From VXMT01 sp965204835 (GTDB lineage: Bacteria > Chloroflexota > Dehalococcoidia > UBA2979): 64,000 bases of DNA. Made by a program: the position numbers and the translations under genes. This document shows positions 40,561 to 48,683 of the stretch, piece after piece. The first letter of the stretch is position 1. Every line of letters starts with the position of its first letter. The stretch is from positions 1,984,001 to 2,048,000 of the forward strand of contig OZ242017.1 in assembly GCA_965204835.1 (NCBI GenBank), given 5' to 3'. The notes beneath the pieces were generated by a model. That model ran no database searches and had not been told where the DNA came from. It was given only the letters and a program-made list of their open reading frames with translations.

Positions 40561-41492
40561 CAGCGTGGGGCCGCCGCGGCGTCGAGCACGGCCCGGGCAA
40601 GCGCGAGCCGGCGCTCAGGGCCCGTCATCATCGTGTCGGTCACCACTGCCCGCATCCCGAGCTCCTCGACGGCCGGGGCGAGCGCGCCGTCGACCGCGTC
40701 GAGCACGAACACGTCGACGAGCCCCGCGTAGAGCCGCGCCACGCCGAGCGCCGAGACCGCGTGGCCCAGCGTGCGCATCATCGCCGCCGCCGGGCCCTTC
40801 ACCGCCTCGCCGCCGACGATGGGGCTGACCGCCACGACCGGCGCCGAGGTGTCGCGCAGCGCCTCGCTGACGCCGTGCACCACGAGGACCGGCTCGATCG
40901 AGACGAACGGGTTGCTCGGCGCCACGATCACCACGTCGGCGCCGCCGAGGGCGTCGAGGACGCCTGGCGCGGGCTTCGCCAAGGCCGCGCCGGCGAACTC
41001 GACGCCGACGACCTCGGCCGACGCGCGTCCGCGCACGAAGTAGTCCTGGAAGTCGAGCGGGCCGTCCGGGGTGATGACGACCGTCGGGTGCGGGTCGTCG
41101 GTGACCGGCAGCAGCGCCAGCTTGAGCCCTCGCAGCCGCGCGAGGTCGGCGGTGACCTCGCTCAGCGGGCGGCCCGCGCGCAGGCGCTCGGTGCGCCACA
41201 CGTGCGTCGCGAGGTCGCGGTCGCCGATCTGGAACCACGGCTCCTCGCCCAGCGCGGCGAGCTCATCCAGCGCGACGCGGGTGTCGCCGCGCACGCCCCA
41301 CCCGAGCTCCCCCTCGAGGCCCGCGAGCGTGTAGATGACGGTGTCGATGTCGGGCGAGACGTGCAGCCCATGCCACTCGAAGTCGTCGCCGACGTTGCAG
41401 ATCGCGGTCACGTCCGCGGGATCGGCGGCGCGGCACAGCCCATCGAGGAACCTCGCGGCCCCCACGCCGCCGGCCAGCACGGTGATGCGCAT
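40560..41492 (-). CDS. cofD: 2-phospho-L-lactate transferase CofD (FbiA-like)
   Basis: 310 residues from ATG 41492 with GAGGTGG upstream. MRITVLAGGVGAARFLDGL, NVGDDFEWHGLHVSPDIDTV, GLEGELGWGVRGDT, IGDRDLATHVWRTERL and IVAPSNPFVSIEPVL define the family. It transfers the activated phospholactate/enolpyruvate group to the deazaflavin Fo, giving F420-0. Expressed from a promoter contained in the 51-bp repeat at 41511. CofE and Fo synthase are not in the window. Confidence 0.94.
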   Translation of the reverse strand: MRITVLAGGVGAARFLDGLCRAADPADVTAICNVGDDFEWHGLHVSPDIDTVIYTLAGLEGELGWGVRGDTRVALDELAALGEEPWFQIGDRDLATHVWRTERLRAGRPLSEVTADLARLRGLKLALLPVTDDPHPTVVITPDGPLDFQDYFVRGRASAEVVGVEFAGAALAKPAPGVLDALGGADVVIVAPSNPFVSIEPVLVVHGVSEALRDTSAPVVAVSPIVGGEAVKGPAAAMMRTLGHAVSALGVARLYAGLVDVFVLDAVDGALAPAVEELGMRAVVTDTMMTGPERRLALARAVLDAAAAPR

Positions 41493-41510
41493 CGTCCCAC
41501 CTCGCCCCTG

Positions 41511-41561
41511 CGAGCGTAGGCCGACGATCGGACACGGGACAATCGGCGAGCGCCCGCACCG
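41511..41561. repeat. 51-bp direct repeat, left copy, containing the cofD promoter
   Basis: Matches 44829-44879 in the same orientation with 3 differences in 51 positions. On the minus strand it holds TTGTCC, an 18-bp spacer and TACGCT (41513-41518), placing +1 about 14 nt before the cofD ATG. The core includes GATCGGACACGGGACAATCG. The two copies bracket the gene at 41566-44805 exactly. Confidence 0.85.
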
Positions 41562-41565
41562 TGCG

Positions 41566-44500
41566 TCAGTCGGTGGCGGTATCGGCCTCGGCGGCGACCC
41601 GCCAGCCGTGGTCGAACGTGTAGGTGGAGTCGCGCCCCGCGGGATTCTGGATACGCACGATGTGCGCTTCGTCGCTCCCCGCACGTTCGACAACGTAGAG
41701 CCAATACGCCTCACCGTGTTCGCGCGCGTGCTCGAACTGCGTATGAGATAGCGTCGCTGGCCGTGACAACAGGTCTCGCGACATTGCCTTCACCTCGACC
41801 CATCTCACCGGGATTTCGCGCTCGTCGACCTCGTATAGATCGAACCCCGGATTGTTGGTCGGGGTGCGCAACAGTTCGGGTTCTTGCTTCAGGATCAGCT
41901 CAATCGCCGCGTCTTCAAGCGCACTCCGCCTCTCGTGGTTGAGGCCGTCAGGATCAGTCATTCCCTCGGACTCGGTGCGGACCGCGATGTACGAGACGAA
42001 GGTGCGGGCACCACTGTCCTCCGCAGCGTCCCCGTGCGCGGTACTCACCCCGCGTTCCGCCGGCTTGCCGGTCGGCAAGACCCCGGATTTCCCGGTGGCA
42101 TCTGCGCTGGAGGCACTACCTTCCGTCCCATTGCCCGCGGTCATCGTGCCTTCGCTAGGCCTCACCGGCGCCGTTCTATCGCCACCGATAGGTCCGGCAT
42201 CGCGCCTGGGCGGGTCAGCTGCGCTGCGGAGTCGGCGCGCACGAAGAATGCGGAGTTCTCGCAGATCCTCCGCGGTGATCCCATCCCTAGCGGCGTCAAC
42301 AAGCTCGGCGAGAATCTCCGGTGCGACCCCTTCCTCGTCGGCTAGAGCGGTCAGCGATGACGGTGGCTCGGGCTCCCGGAACGTGATGACGGATGCCAAT
42401 GAAGGGTCCGGCGTCCAGCCCAGTGGTTCGAACAGCACTTCGGCTGGCTGGCGCAACTGCCCAGACTCGTCCGGCACCCACGCCGTCTCGTTCAGCAAGC
42501 GGGCCGAGGTGGAAGCGAACGATTGCGCGCGTTCTCCACGGTAGGTCCACTTATACGTCCCCTCGAACCCTTCTCTCGGGGCCTCTCGCAGCGCATTCCA
42601 GAGCAACGTGGCGCGAGCCGCACCATCACTGGCGGAAAGGGCCGAGATATGGTTCAGCAACGCCTCAACCCCACGGAATTCACGGTCGGTCAAGACTTGC
42701 CTGCTGCCCCTTGTGACTCTCTCTTCACCGGCCTCGCGCCGCATCCCCCGCCGCTCGTCAGAGGTGATTCCGAACGGTTCCCAGAACTCGTCTCGATGCC
42801 AGCCTTGACCGTAGACCCGGCTCTCCGGTGGCGACTCCCGGATCGCCAGTCTCCGCGAAACTCCAGAGGCTTCGAGCAACCTCGTGACTTCCTCGCGCCG
42901 CAGCGGTTCGTCGACCAAAAGGACCGTCGGCACGCCGCTGAAGAGCGCCTGGATGCTCCTCGTTGCGAGATAGGCATCGCGCGGTCGAACGGACGAACGC
43001 TCACCAGTCCCGGCGTCTACGACGCGGACGAACGGAGTGAGTCGAAGCCTAGTAGTCAGCCGAGCACGCTGCTCCCCGGACACGCCATCGAAGACACTGA
43101 TCAACCGTTGCAAGTACTTCTCATACTCGTCATATGAAATCGTAGGCGTGTGCAGTCGTCGGATGTCCTTCGAGGCATCGTCGACCAAGTCTGGCTCACG
43201 CAGCCCCAAGGACTCCAGGAACGCCTGCGCCGGCCGGGAGGCGACTACGTCCCGTTTGACCGTGTTCGAGAAAGCCGAGGGTGGGTCGGTGGGGAGGAAC
43301 GCCGCAGCCCTGTTCCCGGTGCCTGGCGCGACATGCCTGCCGTCCTCAAGCCGGATGAGAGGCACGTCGTTGAAGAGCCATCGCGGCAGCTCTTCCGGTT
43401 TCAAGAAGCCGTACAGCCTCCGAATCCATGCATCGGACTGAGCTTCGAGGAACTGGGGGTTGGCTTTGAGTAGTCTCAACAGAGCCCATGCATCCAGCTC
43501 GTCGACCGCATGCTCATCCGCCAGGTATCGATATAGCGGGGGCGTCTGACGCTCTGTGATGTCGCCAGCGAGCCATCCAACAGGCTCCTCTTCGCCGGTC
43601 AACTCCGCCAACCGGGAACGCGAGACCAGATTGCGGAGACCCCGCGATGTGGTCAGCCGAGCCTTCGACGCGGCCACATAGCCACGGGGATGGGCCGGCA
43701 GCAGCCGCTCGGATGCGACAGCGGCGTGCAGCGCGTCGAACAGCGGTGCGAAGGGGTTCTCGCCGGAGAAGCGGTCACGGTCGAGCGGAAGTGCGTCGAA
43801 GACCAGTGCGTTGAGCAGGCGACAGTCGCGCAGGTGGCGAAGGGCGTCCACCAGCAGGAGCGCTGTCTCAGCGACCAGCTTCCTGTTCCACTTGTCCTGC
43901 CAGAGAACATTGGCCCTGTTCTGCGTGGTGCGATACGGCCCCTGGATTAGCATCCCTAGATGCGTCTCGATCGCCGTCGGGAAGAAGACCACGAGGCGTG
44001 AGTCCCTGATGGGAGTGATCACGTCGCTGTCGGATTCGTCCGATCCGATGCGGAAAGCGACTTCGACGCGGCCTGACGACTCGCCTTCGTTCAGCACGTC
44101 GCGAGAGAACACAAACCACTGTTCCTCTAGCGGCTGCCCACCGTCGTGCTCTGCGCGCACCGTGACTCGTCGCACGCCCTCGGGCTCGTTCTCGTCGACC
44201 GTGCGTGAGTACAGCCCGGAGCGTCCGCCCTCAACGGACCACGCGATCTCACTGATCTCGCGGAGGAAGAGCAGCGTACGGGCGCCGGGCCGCGGGATCG
44301 CGCTAGCGATCTCCTCATGCGACGGGCCACCGCTCCGCCTTGGTAGGGTGATGACCGTTTCTCCGTCAGCGAGTTCGAGCGGCGGAACGGCGACAGGAAG
44401 AACGTAGTCGTCGAGCGCGAAGTGCTCGTCGCCGGAGTGAATCTCGGGGCGTTCCGTCACCTCGTAGACTGACTTGAAGCCCATCCCGAATCGGCCGATG

Positions 44501-44805
44501 GCGGTCGGGTCGTCCGCCTTCGTGCTGAAGGCAATCCCGCAGACCCCTTCCACATCCCGGGTAGTGAACGGATCTCCGAAGTGAGAGAAGCGCACGCTGT
44601 CATTCGTCAACGTGAAACGAACCTGCTGCCGAGTTGCACGCCCATTCCGCCGCTCCAGCGCATCCTCGGCGTTCTGGAGCAGTTCGTAGAGAAAGTGCGT
44701 GCGGTCGTCGTACAGTTCCGTCAGCAGACGATCTCGCCACCCTTTCGAGTTGCGGCCATACTCCTCAAGGTTCTCTTTCCTGATACGCTCATAGTCGGAC
44801 GGCAT
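41566..44805 (-). CDS. Sacsin/NO VEIN-type GHKL ATPase with C-terminal DUF3883 nuclease-like domain
   Basis: 1079 residues from ATG 44805 (GAGGAG site 7 nt upstream). N-terminal Hsp90-like ATPase: N-box FLYELLQNAEDALE (Asn45, Asp48) and the ATP-lid glycine motif IGRFGMGFKSVYEVTE (104-117). The long middle region has no known motif. The last 150 residues form a DUF3883 (NO VEIN C-terminal) domain with NPGFDLYEVD (Asp989) and RWVEVKAMS (Glu1004, Lys1006), a D...EVK arrangement like PD-(D/E)XK nucleases. A linker rich in Ser/Gly/Thr joins them. Codon use is less GC-biased than the neighbours. It is alone between two direct repeats. A phage-defence or nucleic-acid-surveillance role is inference. 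Confidence 0.85.
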   Translation of the reverse strand: MPSDYERIRKENLEEYGRNSKGWRDRLLTELYDDRTHFLYELLQNAEDALERRNGRATRQQVRFTLTNDSVRFSHFGDPFTTRDVEGVCGIAFSTKADDPTAIGRFGMGFKSVYEVTERPEIHSGDEHFALDDYVLPVAVPPLELADGETVITLPRRSGGPSHEEIASAIPRPGARTLLFLREISEIAWSVEGGRSGLYSRTVDENEPEGVRRVTVRAEHDGGQPLEEQWFVFSRDVLNEGESSGRVEVAFRIGSDESDSDVITPIRDSRLVVFFPTAIETHLGMLIQGPYRTTQNRANVLWQDKWNRKLVAETALLLVDALRHLRDCRLLNALVFDALPLDRDRFSGENPFAPLFDALHAAVASERLLPAHPRGYVAASKARLTTSRGLRNLVSRSRLAELTGEEEPVGWLAGDITERQTPPLYRYLADEHAVDELDAWALLRLLKANPQFLEAQSDAWIRRLYGFLKPEELPRWLFNDVPLIRLEDGRHVAPGTGNRAAAFLPTDPPSAFSNTVKRDVVASRPAQAFLESLGLREPDLVDDASKDIRRLHTPTISYDEYEKYLQRLISVFDGVSGEQRARLTTRLRLTPFVRVVDAGTGERSSVRPRDAYLATRSIQALFSGVPTVLLVDEPLRREEVTRLLEASGVSRRLAIRESPPESRVYGQGWHRDEFWEPFGITSDERRGMRREAGEERVTRGSRQVLTDREFRGVEALLNHISALSASDGAARATLLWNALREAPREGFEGTYKWTYRGERAQSFASTSARLLNETAWVPDESGQLRQPAEVLFEPLGWTPDPSLASVITFREPEPPSSLTALADEEGVAPEILAELVDAARDGITAEDLRELRILRARRLRSAADPPRRDAGPIGGDRTAPVRPSEGTMTAGNGTEGSASSADATGKSGVLPTGKPAERGVSTAHGDAAEDSGARTFVSYIAVRTESEGMTDPDGLNHERRSALEDAAIELILKQEPELLRTPTNNPGFDLYEVDEREIPVRWVEVKAMSRDLLSRPATLSHTQFEHAREHGEAYWLYVVERAGSDEAHIVRIQNPAGRDSTYTFDHGWRVAAEADTATD

Positions 44806-44828
44806 GTGAACGCTCCTCGCACAAACCC

Positions 44829-44879
44829 CGAGCGTAGGCCGCCGATCGGACACGGGACAATCGGCGAGGGCTCGCACCG
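44829..44879. repeat. 51-bp direct repeat, right copy, containing the promoter of the ATPase/nuclease gene
   Basis: Same sequence as 41511-41561 with 3 changes. The minus strand carries TTGTCC, 18-bp spacer, TACGCT (44831-44836), about 19 nt from +1 to the ATG at 44805. In this copy GCCGAT and ATCGGC form a short inverted repeat that is imperfect in the left copy. The right edge abuts the DinB-gene promoter. Confidence 0.85.
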
Positions 44880-44890
44880 GGCGGCGGCTG

Positions 44891-44896
44891 TATCCT
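44891..44896 (+). promoter_or_regulatory. -10 box of the DinB-like gene, predicting a leaderless mRNA
   Basis: TATCCT, 6 nt before the GTG start at 44903. Same hexamer and gap as at the leucine dehydrogenase gene. Confidence 0.55.
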
Positions 44897-44902
44897 GCTC
44901 CC

Positions 44903-45409
44903 GTGCCGGACACCCAGACCACCTCCCACACCGCCGCGCTGACCGAGCGCCTGGACGCCCTCGCCGCCGCGCGCGGTGCGCTGCTCGACGCGCTCGACGG
45001 GGTGGAGCAGGCGGAGTTCTCGCGCCGCCCGGCGCAGCGCGACGAGGAGCACGACGCGCGGTGGTCGATCCGCGAGGTGCTGTGGCACGTCGCCGACAGC
45101 GAGCGGTGCTGGCGCGAGTGGGGCGAGGCCGCCCTGCGCGGCGAGGCGGTGACCAGCTTCCGCGGTCGTCGCCGGCCCGCCGAGCTGAACCGACCGCGGC
45201 ACCTCATCGGTAGCCTCGATGAGCAGCGAAAGGCGACGCTCGCGCTCTTCGCAGCGCTCGGCGAGGACGCCGACCTCGCCGCACAGCACCCGTCGCCGGG
45301 GCGCGAGATGTCGGTGCTCGGGATGCTCGACCACCTCGCTAACCACGACCGTGACCATGCGGCGCAGGTCGCCATGCTGCGCGCGCTGCCGCCATCGGAG
45401 GACCGCTGA
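44903..45409 (+). CDS. DinB-superfamily protein
   Basis: 168 residues, four-helix bundle. RWSIREVLWHVADSERCW and LGMLDHLANHDRDHAAQVAML supply the three-His metal site. Enzymatic role unknown. First gene of a plus-strand set DinB-VOC-SDR-DUF433 with 1-4 bp overlaps; its stop overlaps the VOC start (TGATG). It lies immediately right of the repeat-bounded insert, so before that insertion it would have been divergent from cofD. Confidence 0.82.
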   Translation: MPDTQTTSHTAALTERLDALAAARGALLDALDGVEQAEFSRRPAQRDEEHDARWSIREVLWHVADSERCWREWGEAALRGEAVTSFRGRRRPAELNRPRHLIGSLDEQRKATLALFAALGEDADLAAQHPSPGREMSVLGMLDHLANHDRDHAAQVAMLRALPPSEDR

Positions 45410-45897
45410 TGGGTACCCGACTGCGCCCCGAGGGCACGATGCCGTGGATGCCGGGCTTCCGGTACGGCGCGCTGCTCCCGCCGCTGGCCCTCAACCTCAT
45501 CGTCCGCGACACCGAACGCGCCGCCGCCTTCTACCGCGACGTGCTGGACGCCGAGGTGCACTACCGGGACATCGACTTCGCCGCGGTGCGCGTCGGACCC
45601 GCCGAGGTGATGCTGCACGCCGACCATACCCACGACGAGCACCCGTGGAGCGCCGACCTGGCGGGCGGGGCAGCACGCGGCGTCGGCGCGCAGGTGCGGC
45701 TGCTCGGCATCGACCCCGACGCCGTCGAGGCGCGCGCCCGGGCGCACGGGGCGCACCTCGTCGAGGCGGCGGCCGACAAGGGCCACGGCTGGCGCGAGAC
45801 GCTGGTGCGCGACCCCGATGGCTACGAGTGGGCGGTCGGCGTGCTCATCGAGCCCGCGAAGGGGCCGTTCGGGCCACACGAGGTGGCCGCGCCATGA
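45409..45897 (+). CDS. VOC (glyoxalase/bleomycin-resistance-like) protein
   Basis: 162 residues. One full VOC unit: LALNLIVRDTERAAAFYRDVLDAEV, VGPAEVMLHADHT, GAQVRLLGIDPDAV and LVRDPDGYEWAVGV, with a terminal Glu in the expected place. A 25-residue N-terminal extension is unusual. Substrate unknown. The stop overlaps the next ATG (ATGA). Confidence 0.82.
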   Translation: MGTRLRPEGTMPWMPGFRYGALLPPLALNLIVRDTERAAAFYRDVLDAEVHYRDIDFAAVRVGPAEVMLHADHTHDEHPWSADLAGGAARGVGAQVRLLGIDPDAVEARARAHGAHLVEAAADKGHGWRETLVRDPDGYEWAVGVLIEPAKGPFGPHEVAAP

Positions 45898-46706
45898 CCG
45901 ACGCGCGCTCCCCCGTGTACGCCTCGCTGGCCGGCAAGCGCGCCGTCGTGATCGGCGGCTCGCGCGGCATCGGGCGCGTCATCTCGCTGCGCCTCGCCGC
46001 CGAGGGCTGTCACGTGCTGGTCAACTACGCCCGCAGCGCCGAGGCCGCCGAGGCGACCGCCGCCGAGTGCCGCTCGCACGGCGTCGAGGCCGAGGCCGTG
46101 CGCGCCGACGCCGGGGACCGCGACGACCTCGCGGCCCTGTTCGCGCACGTCGAGGCGTGGGGTGGCGTCGACGTGCTCGTCAACAACGCCGCGCGCGGCC
46201 TCGAACGCCCGAGGCCGGCGATCCGCCAGCGCCCGAACCACCTCCACCAGACGATGGACGTGAACCTGTTCGGGCCGTGGCAGGCGGCGCAGGCCGTCGT
46301 GCCGCTCATGGAGCAGCGTGGCGGCGGCGCGATCGTGAACCTGCTCTCGCCCGGCGCCTGGCAGTACATGCCGGACTACTCGGCGGTGGCGGTGAGCAAG
46401 GCCGCGCTCGCCTCGCTCACGCGCTACCTCGCCGTCGAGCTCGCGCCGAGCGGCATCCGCGTCAACGCGGTCTCGGCCGGGTGGGTCGAGGCGTCCGAGG
46501 GCGAGCACTCCTACCGCGGCAACATCTCCGACGCGGTCCGCCCCCACGTCCCGGCGGGCCGCAACGTCTCGCCCGATGACGTCGCGGCGGCCGTCGCGTG
46601 GATCTGCTCCGACGAGGCCCCGATGCTCGTCGGCCAGACGATCCACCTCGACGGCGGGTTCGGCCTCGCCGCCTGGAATGCGATCCTGGACCCGGATAGC
46701 GAGTAG
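45894..46706 (+). CDS. Short-chain dehydrogenase/reductase
   Basis: 270 residues from ATG 45894. GGSRGIGRVISLRLA cofactor motif, NNAARG, and LLSPGAWQYMPDYSAVAVSKAAL where the catalytic Tyr-x-x-x-Lys is expected as YSAVAVSKAAL, so the Tyr-Lys spacing is not the canonical YXXXK (Y then K seven residues on). IRVNAVSAGWVEASEG and VGQTIHLDGGFG finish the fold. FabG-like/enoyl-reductase-like; activity uncertain because of the altered motif. Confidence 0.83.
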   Translation: MTDARSPVYASLAGKRAVVIGGSRGIGRVISLRLAAEGCHVLVNYARSAEAAEATAAECRSHGVEAEAVRADAGDRDDLAALFAHVEAWGGVDVLVNNAARGLERPRPAIRQRPNHLHQTMDVNLFGPWQAAQAVVPLMEQRGGGAIVNLLSPGAWQYMPDYSAVAVSKAALASLTRYLAVELAPSGIRVNAVSAGWVEASEGEHSYRGNISDAVRPHVPAGRNVSPDDVAAAVAWICSDEAPMLVGQTIHLDGGFGLAAWNAILDPDSE

Positions 46707-46709
46707 CGG

Positions 46710-46928
46710 ATGGGGCACGGGGCGAACTGGGAAGAGCGCATCGAACACAATCCCGCCATCCTGGCGGGCAAGCCGACCGTCAAGGGCACCCGTATCGCCG
46801 TGGACACGGTGATCGAGCGCCTCAGCGACGGTTGGGACGAGGACACGATCGTCGAGCAGTACCCGTCGCTGGATCGGGACGACGTCCGCGCGTGCCTGCG
46901 CTACGCAGACAGCTTGCAGGATCGCTAG
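46710..46928 (+). CDS. DUF433 protein, antitoxin-like
   Basis: 72 residues. RIEHNPAILAGKPTVKGTRIAVDTVIERL and EDTIVEQYPSLDRDDVRACL are the DUF433 winged-helix signature, typically an antitoxin paired with a DUF5615 PIN toxin. No toxin gene follows: the next gene, ilvD, is convergent and ends 4 bp away. It begins 3 bp after the SDR stop. Orphan antitoxin or regulator. Confidence 0.85.
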   Translation: MGHGANWEERIEHNPAILAGKPTVKGTRIAVDTVIERLSDGWDEDTIVEQYPSLDRDDVRACLRYADSLQDR

Positions 46929-46931
46929 GCC

Positions 46932-48605
46932 CTACCCCGTAACCGCGCCCTCCGCAGCGCTCGACACCGAGCGGGCGTACTTCGCGAAGACGCCACGCTC
47001 CCAGCGCGGAGGCGGCGGCGTCCACGCCTCCAGCCGACGCGCGATCTCCGCCTCGTCCACCTCGAGGTTCAGCGTGCGGCCGTCGATGTCGAAGGCGATC
47101 GTGTCGCCCTCGCGGACGGCCGCGATGGGGCCGCTGGCGGCGGCCTCGGGTGCGACGTGGCCTGCCATCAGGCCGCGCGTGGCGCCGCTGAACCGCCCGT
47201 CCGTGAGCAGCGCGACCGTCTCGCCGAGGCCCGCGCCGACCAGCGCCGCCGTCACGCCCAGCATCTCGCGCATCCCCGGCCCGCCGACCGGACCCTCGTT
47301 GCGGATCACCAGCACGTCGCCCTCGTCGATCGAGCCCGCGAGGACCGCTTCGAGCGCGTCCTCCTCCAGCTCGAAGACGCGTGCGGGGCCGCGGTGCTGC
47401 GTCCGCTCGTAGCCGGCGACCTTCACCACGGCGCCATCGGGCGCGAGGCTGCCGTGCAGGATCACGAGGCCGCCCGTCTCCTTCAGCGGGTCGTCGAGCT
47501 CGCGCACCACGTCCTGGCCTGGCGCCTCCTCGGCCTCGGCGGCCTCTTCGGCGAGCGTGCGGCCGGTGACCGTGATCACGTCGCCGTGCACCTTGCCGCC
47601 CTCGACGAGCCGCTTCGCGACGAGCTGGATCCCGCCCGCGCGGTCGAGGTCGAGCGCGACGTATTGGCCGCCCGGCCGCAGGTCGCCGATCAGCGGCGTC
47701 TGCTCGCTGATGTCGTCGAAGTCGTCGATCTCGAGCGGGATGCCGGCCTCGCGCGCGAGCGCGAGCAGGTGCAGCACGACGTTCGTCGAGCCCCCCGTGG
47801 CTGCGGCGCACGCGATGCCGTTCTCGATGGCCTCGCGCGTGATGATGTCGCTGGGGCGCTGGCCGCGCTGCAGCACGTCCATCACGAGTTGCCCCGCCTC
47901 GAAGCCGACGCGGTCCTTGCGCGGGTCGGTCGCGCCGACGGAGCCCGAGCCCATCGGCGCGATGCCGAGGAACTCCAGCACCATCGCCATCGTGTTGGCG
48001 GTGTACTGCGCGCCGCACGCGCCCGCGCCGGGGCACGCGGCGTCCTCGATGGCCGTGAGCTGCTCCTCGGTGATCGTGCCGGCGGCGTGCTGGCCGACGC
48101 CCTCGAAGACGTCCTGGATCGTGAGGTCGCGGCCGTCGAGGTGCCCGGGGTCGATCGAGCCGCTGTAGAGGATCAGGCTTGGGATGTCGAGGCGCGCGAG
48201 CGCGAGCGTCGCGGCGGGGATCGTCTTGTCGCAGCCCACCAGCACCACGGCCGCGTCGAAGCCGTACCCGACGCCGCACAGCTCGATGGAGTCGGCGATG
48301 AGCTCGCGGCTGATCAGCGAGGCCTTCATGCCCTGCGTGCCCATCGAGATACCGTCGCTGATGGAGACGGTGTTGACCTCCATCGGCGTGCCGCCTGCGG
48401 CGCGGACGCCCGCCATGACGTGCTGCGCCAGCTCGCGCTGGCTGTAGTTGCACGGCATCGTCCCGATCCAGCTGTGCGCGACCATCACGAGCGGGCGCTG
48501 CAGATCCTCGCCGCTCAGCCCCACCGACTTCAGGTACGAGCGCGCGGGCGCGCGGTCCGGGCCGTCGACGAGCGTGCGGCTGCGGTGCCGGGTGTCGAAC
48601 GTCAT
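46932..48605 (-). CDS. ilvD: Dihydroxy-acid dehydratase IlvD
   Basis: 557 residues. Fe-S cysteines in TMPCNYSQREL, VGCDKTIPAA and DAACPGAGACGAQYTANTM; also MAMVLEFLGIAPMGS, AATGGSTN, GRFSGATRG and GPVGGPGMREM. Dehydrates 2,3-dihydroxy-3-methyl acids in valine/isoleucine (and leucine) synthesis. GGAGGT site before the ATG; TACGAT at 48646-48651 may be the -10. No other ilv gene is adjacent. Confidence 0.97.
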   Translation of the reverse strand: MTFDTRHRSRTLVDGPDRAPARSYLKSVGLSGEDLQRPLVMVAHSWIGTMPCNYSQRELAQHVMAGVRAAGGTPMEVNTVSISDGISMGTQGMKASLISRELIADSIELCGVGYGFDAAVVLVGCDKTIPAATLALARLDIPSLILYSGSIDPGHLDGRDLTIQDVFEGVGQHAAGTITEEQLTAIEDAACPGAGACGAQYTANTMAMVLEFLGIAPMGSGSVGATDPRKDRVGFEAGQLVMDVLQRGQRPSDIITREAIENGIACAAATGGSTNVVLHLLALAREAGIPLEIDDFDDISEQTPLIGDLRPGGQYVALDLDRAGGIQLVAKRLVEGGKVHGDVITVTGRTLAEEAAEAEEAPGQDVVRELDDPLKETGGLVILHGSLAPDGAVVKVAGYERTQHRGPARVFELEEDALEAVLAGSIDEGDVLVIRNEGPVGGPGMREMLGVTAALVGAGLGETVALLTDGRFSGATRGLMAGHVAPEAAASGPIAAVREGDTIAFDIDGRTLNLEVDEAEIARRLEAWTPPPPRWERGVFAKYARSVSSAAEGAVTG

Positions 48606-48683
48606 GTCAGTACCTCCGTCGGCCTGCGCGTGATGATGCCGACGGATCGTACCGCCGGAACGCCCGAGGCGCGCGCCGCGCGC

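Noticed and set aside
41511..44879. Insertion-sequence or transposon interpretation of the repeat-bounded element
   Set aside because: No transposase, no terminal inverted repeats, and 51 bp is far longer than a usual target duplication. Described as a repeat-flanked insert of unknown mechanism instead.
44806..45879. N-terminal extension of the ATPase/nuclease frame up to 1437 codons
   Set aside because: The extra part runs through the direct repeat and antisense to the DinB and VOC genes. The ATG at 44805 has a good ribosome site and promoter.
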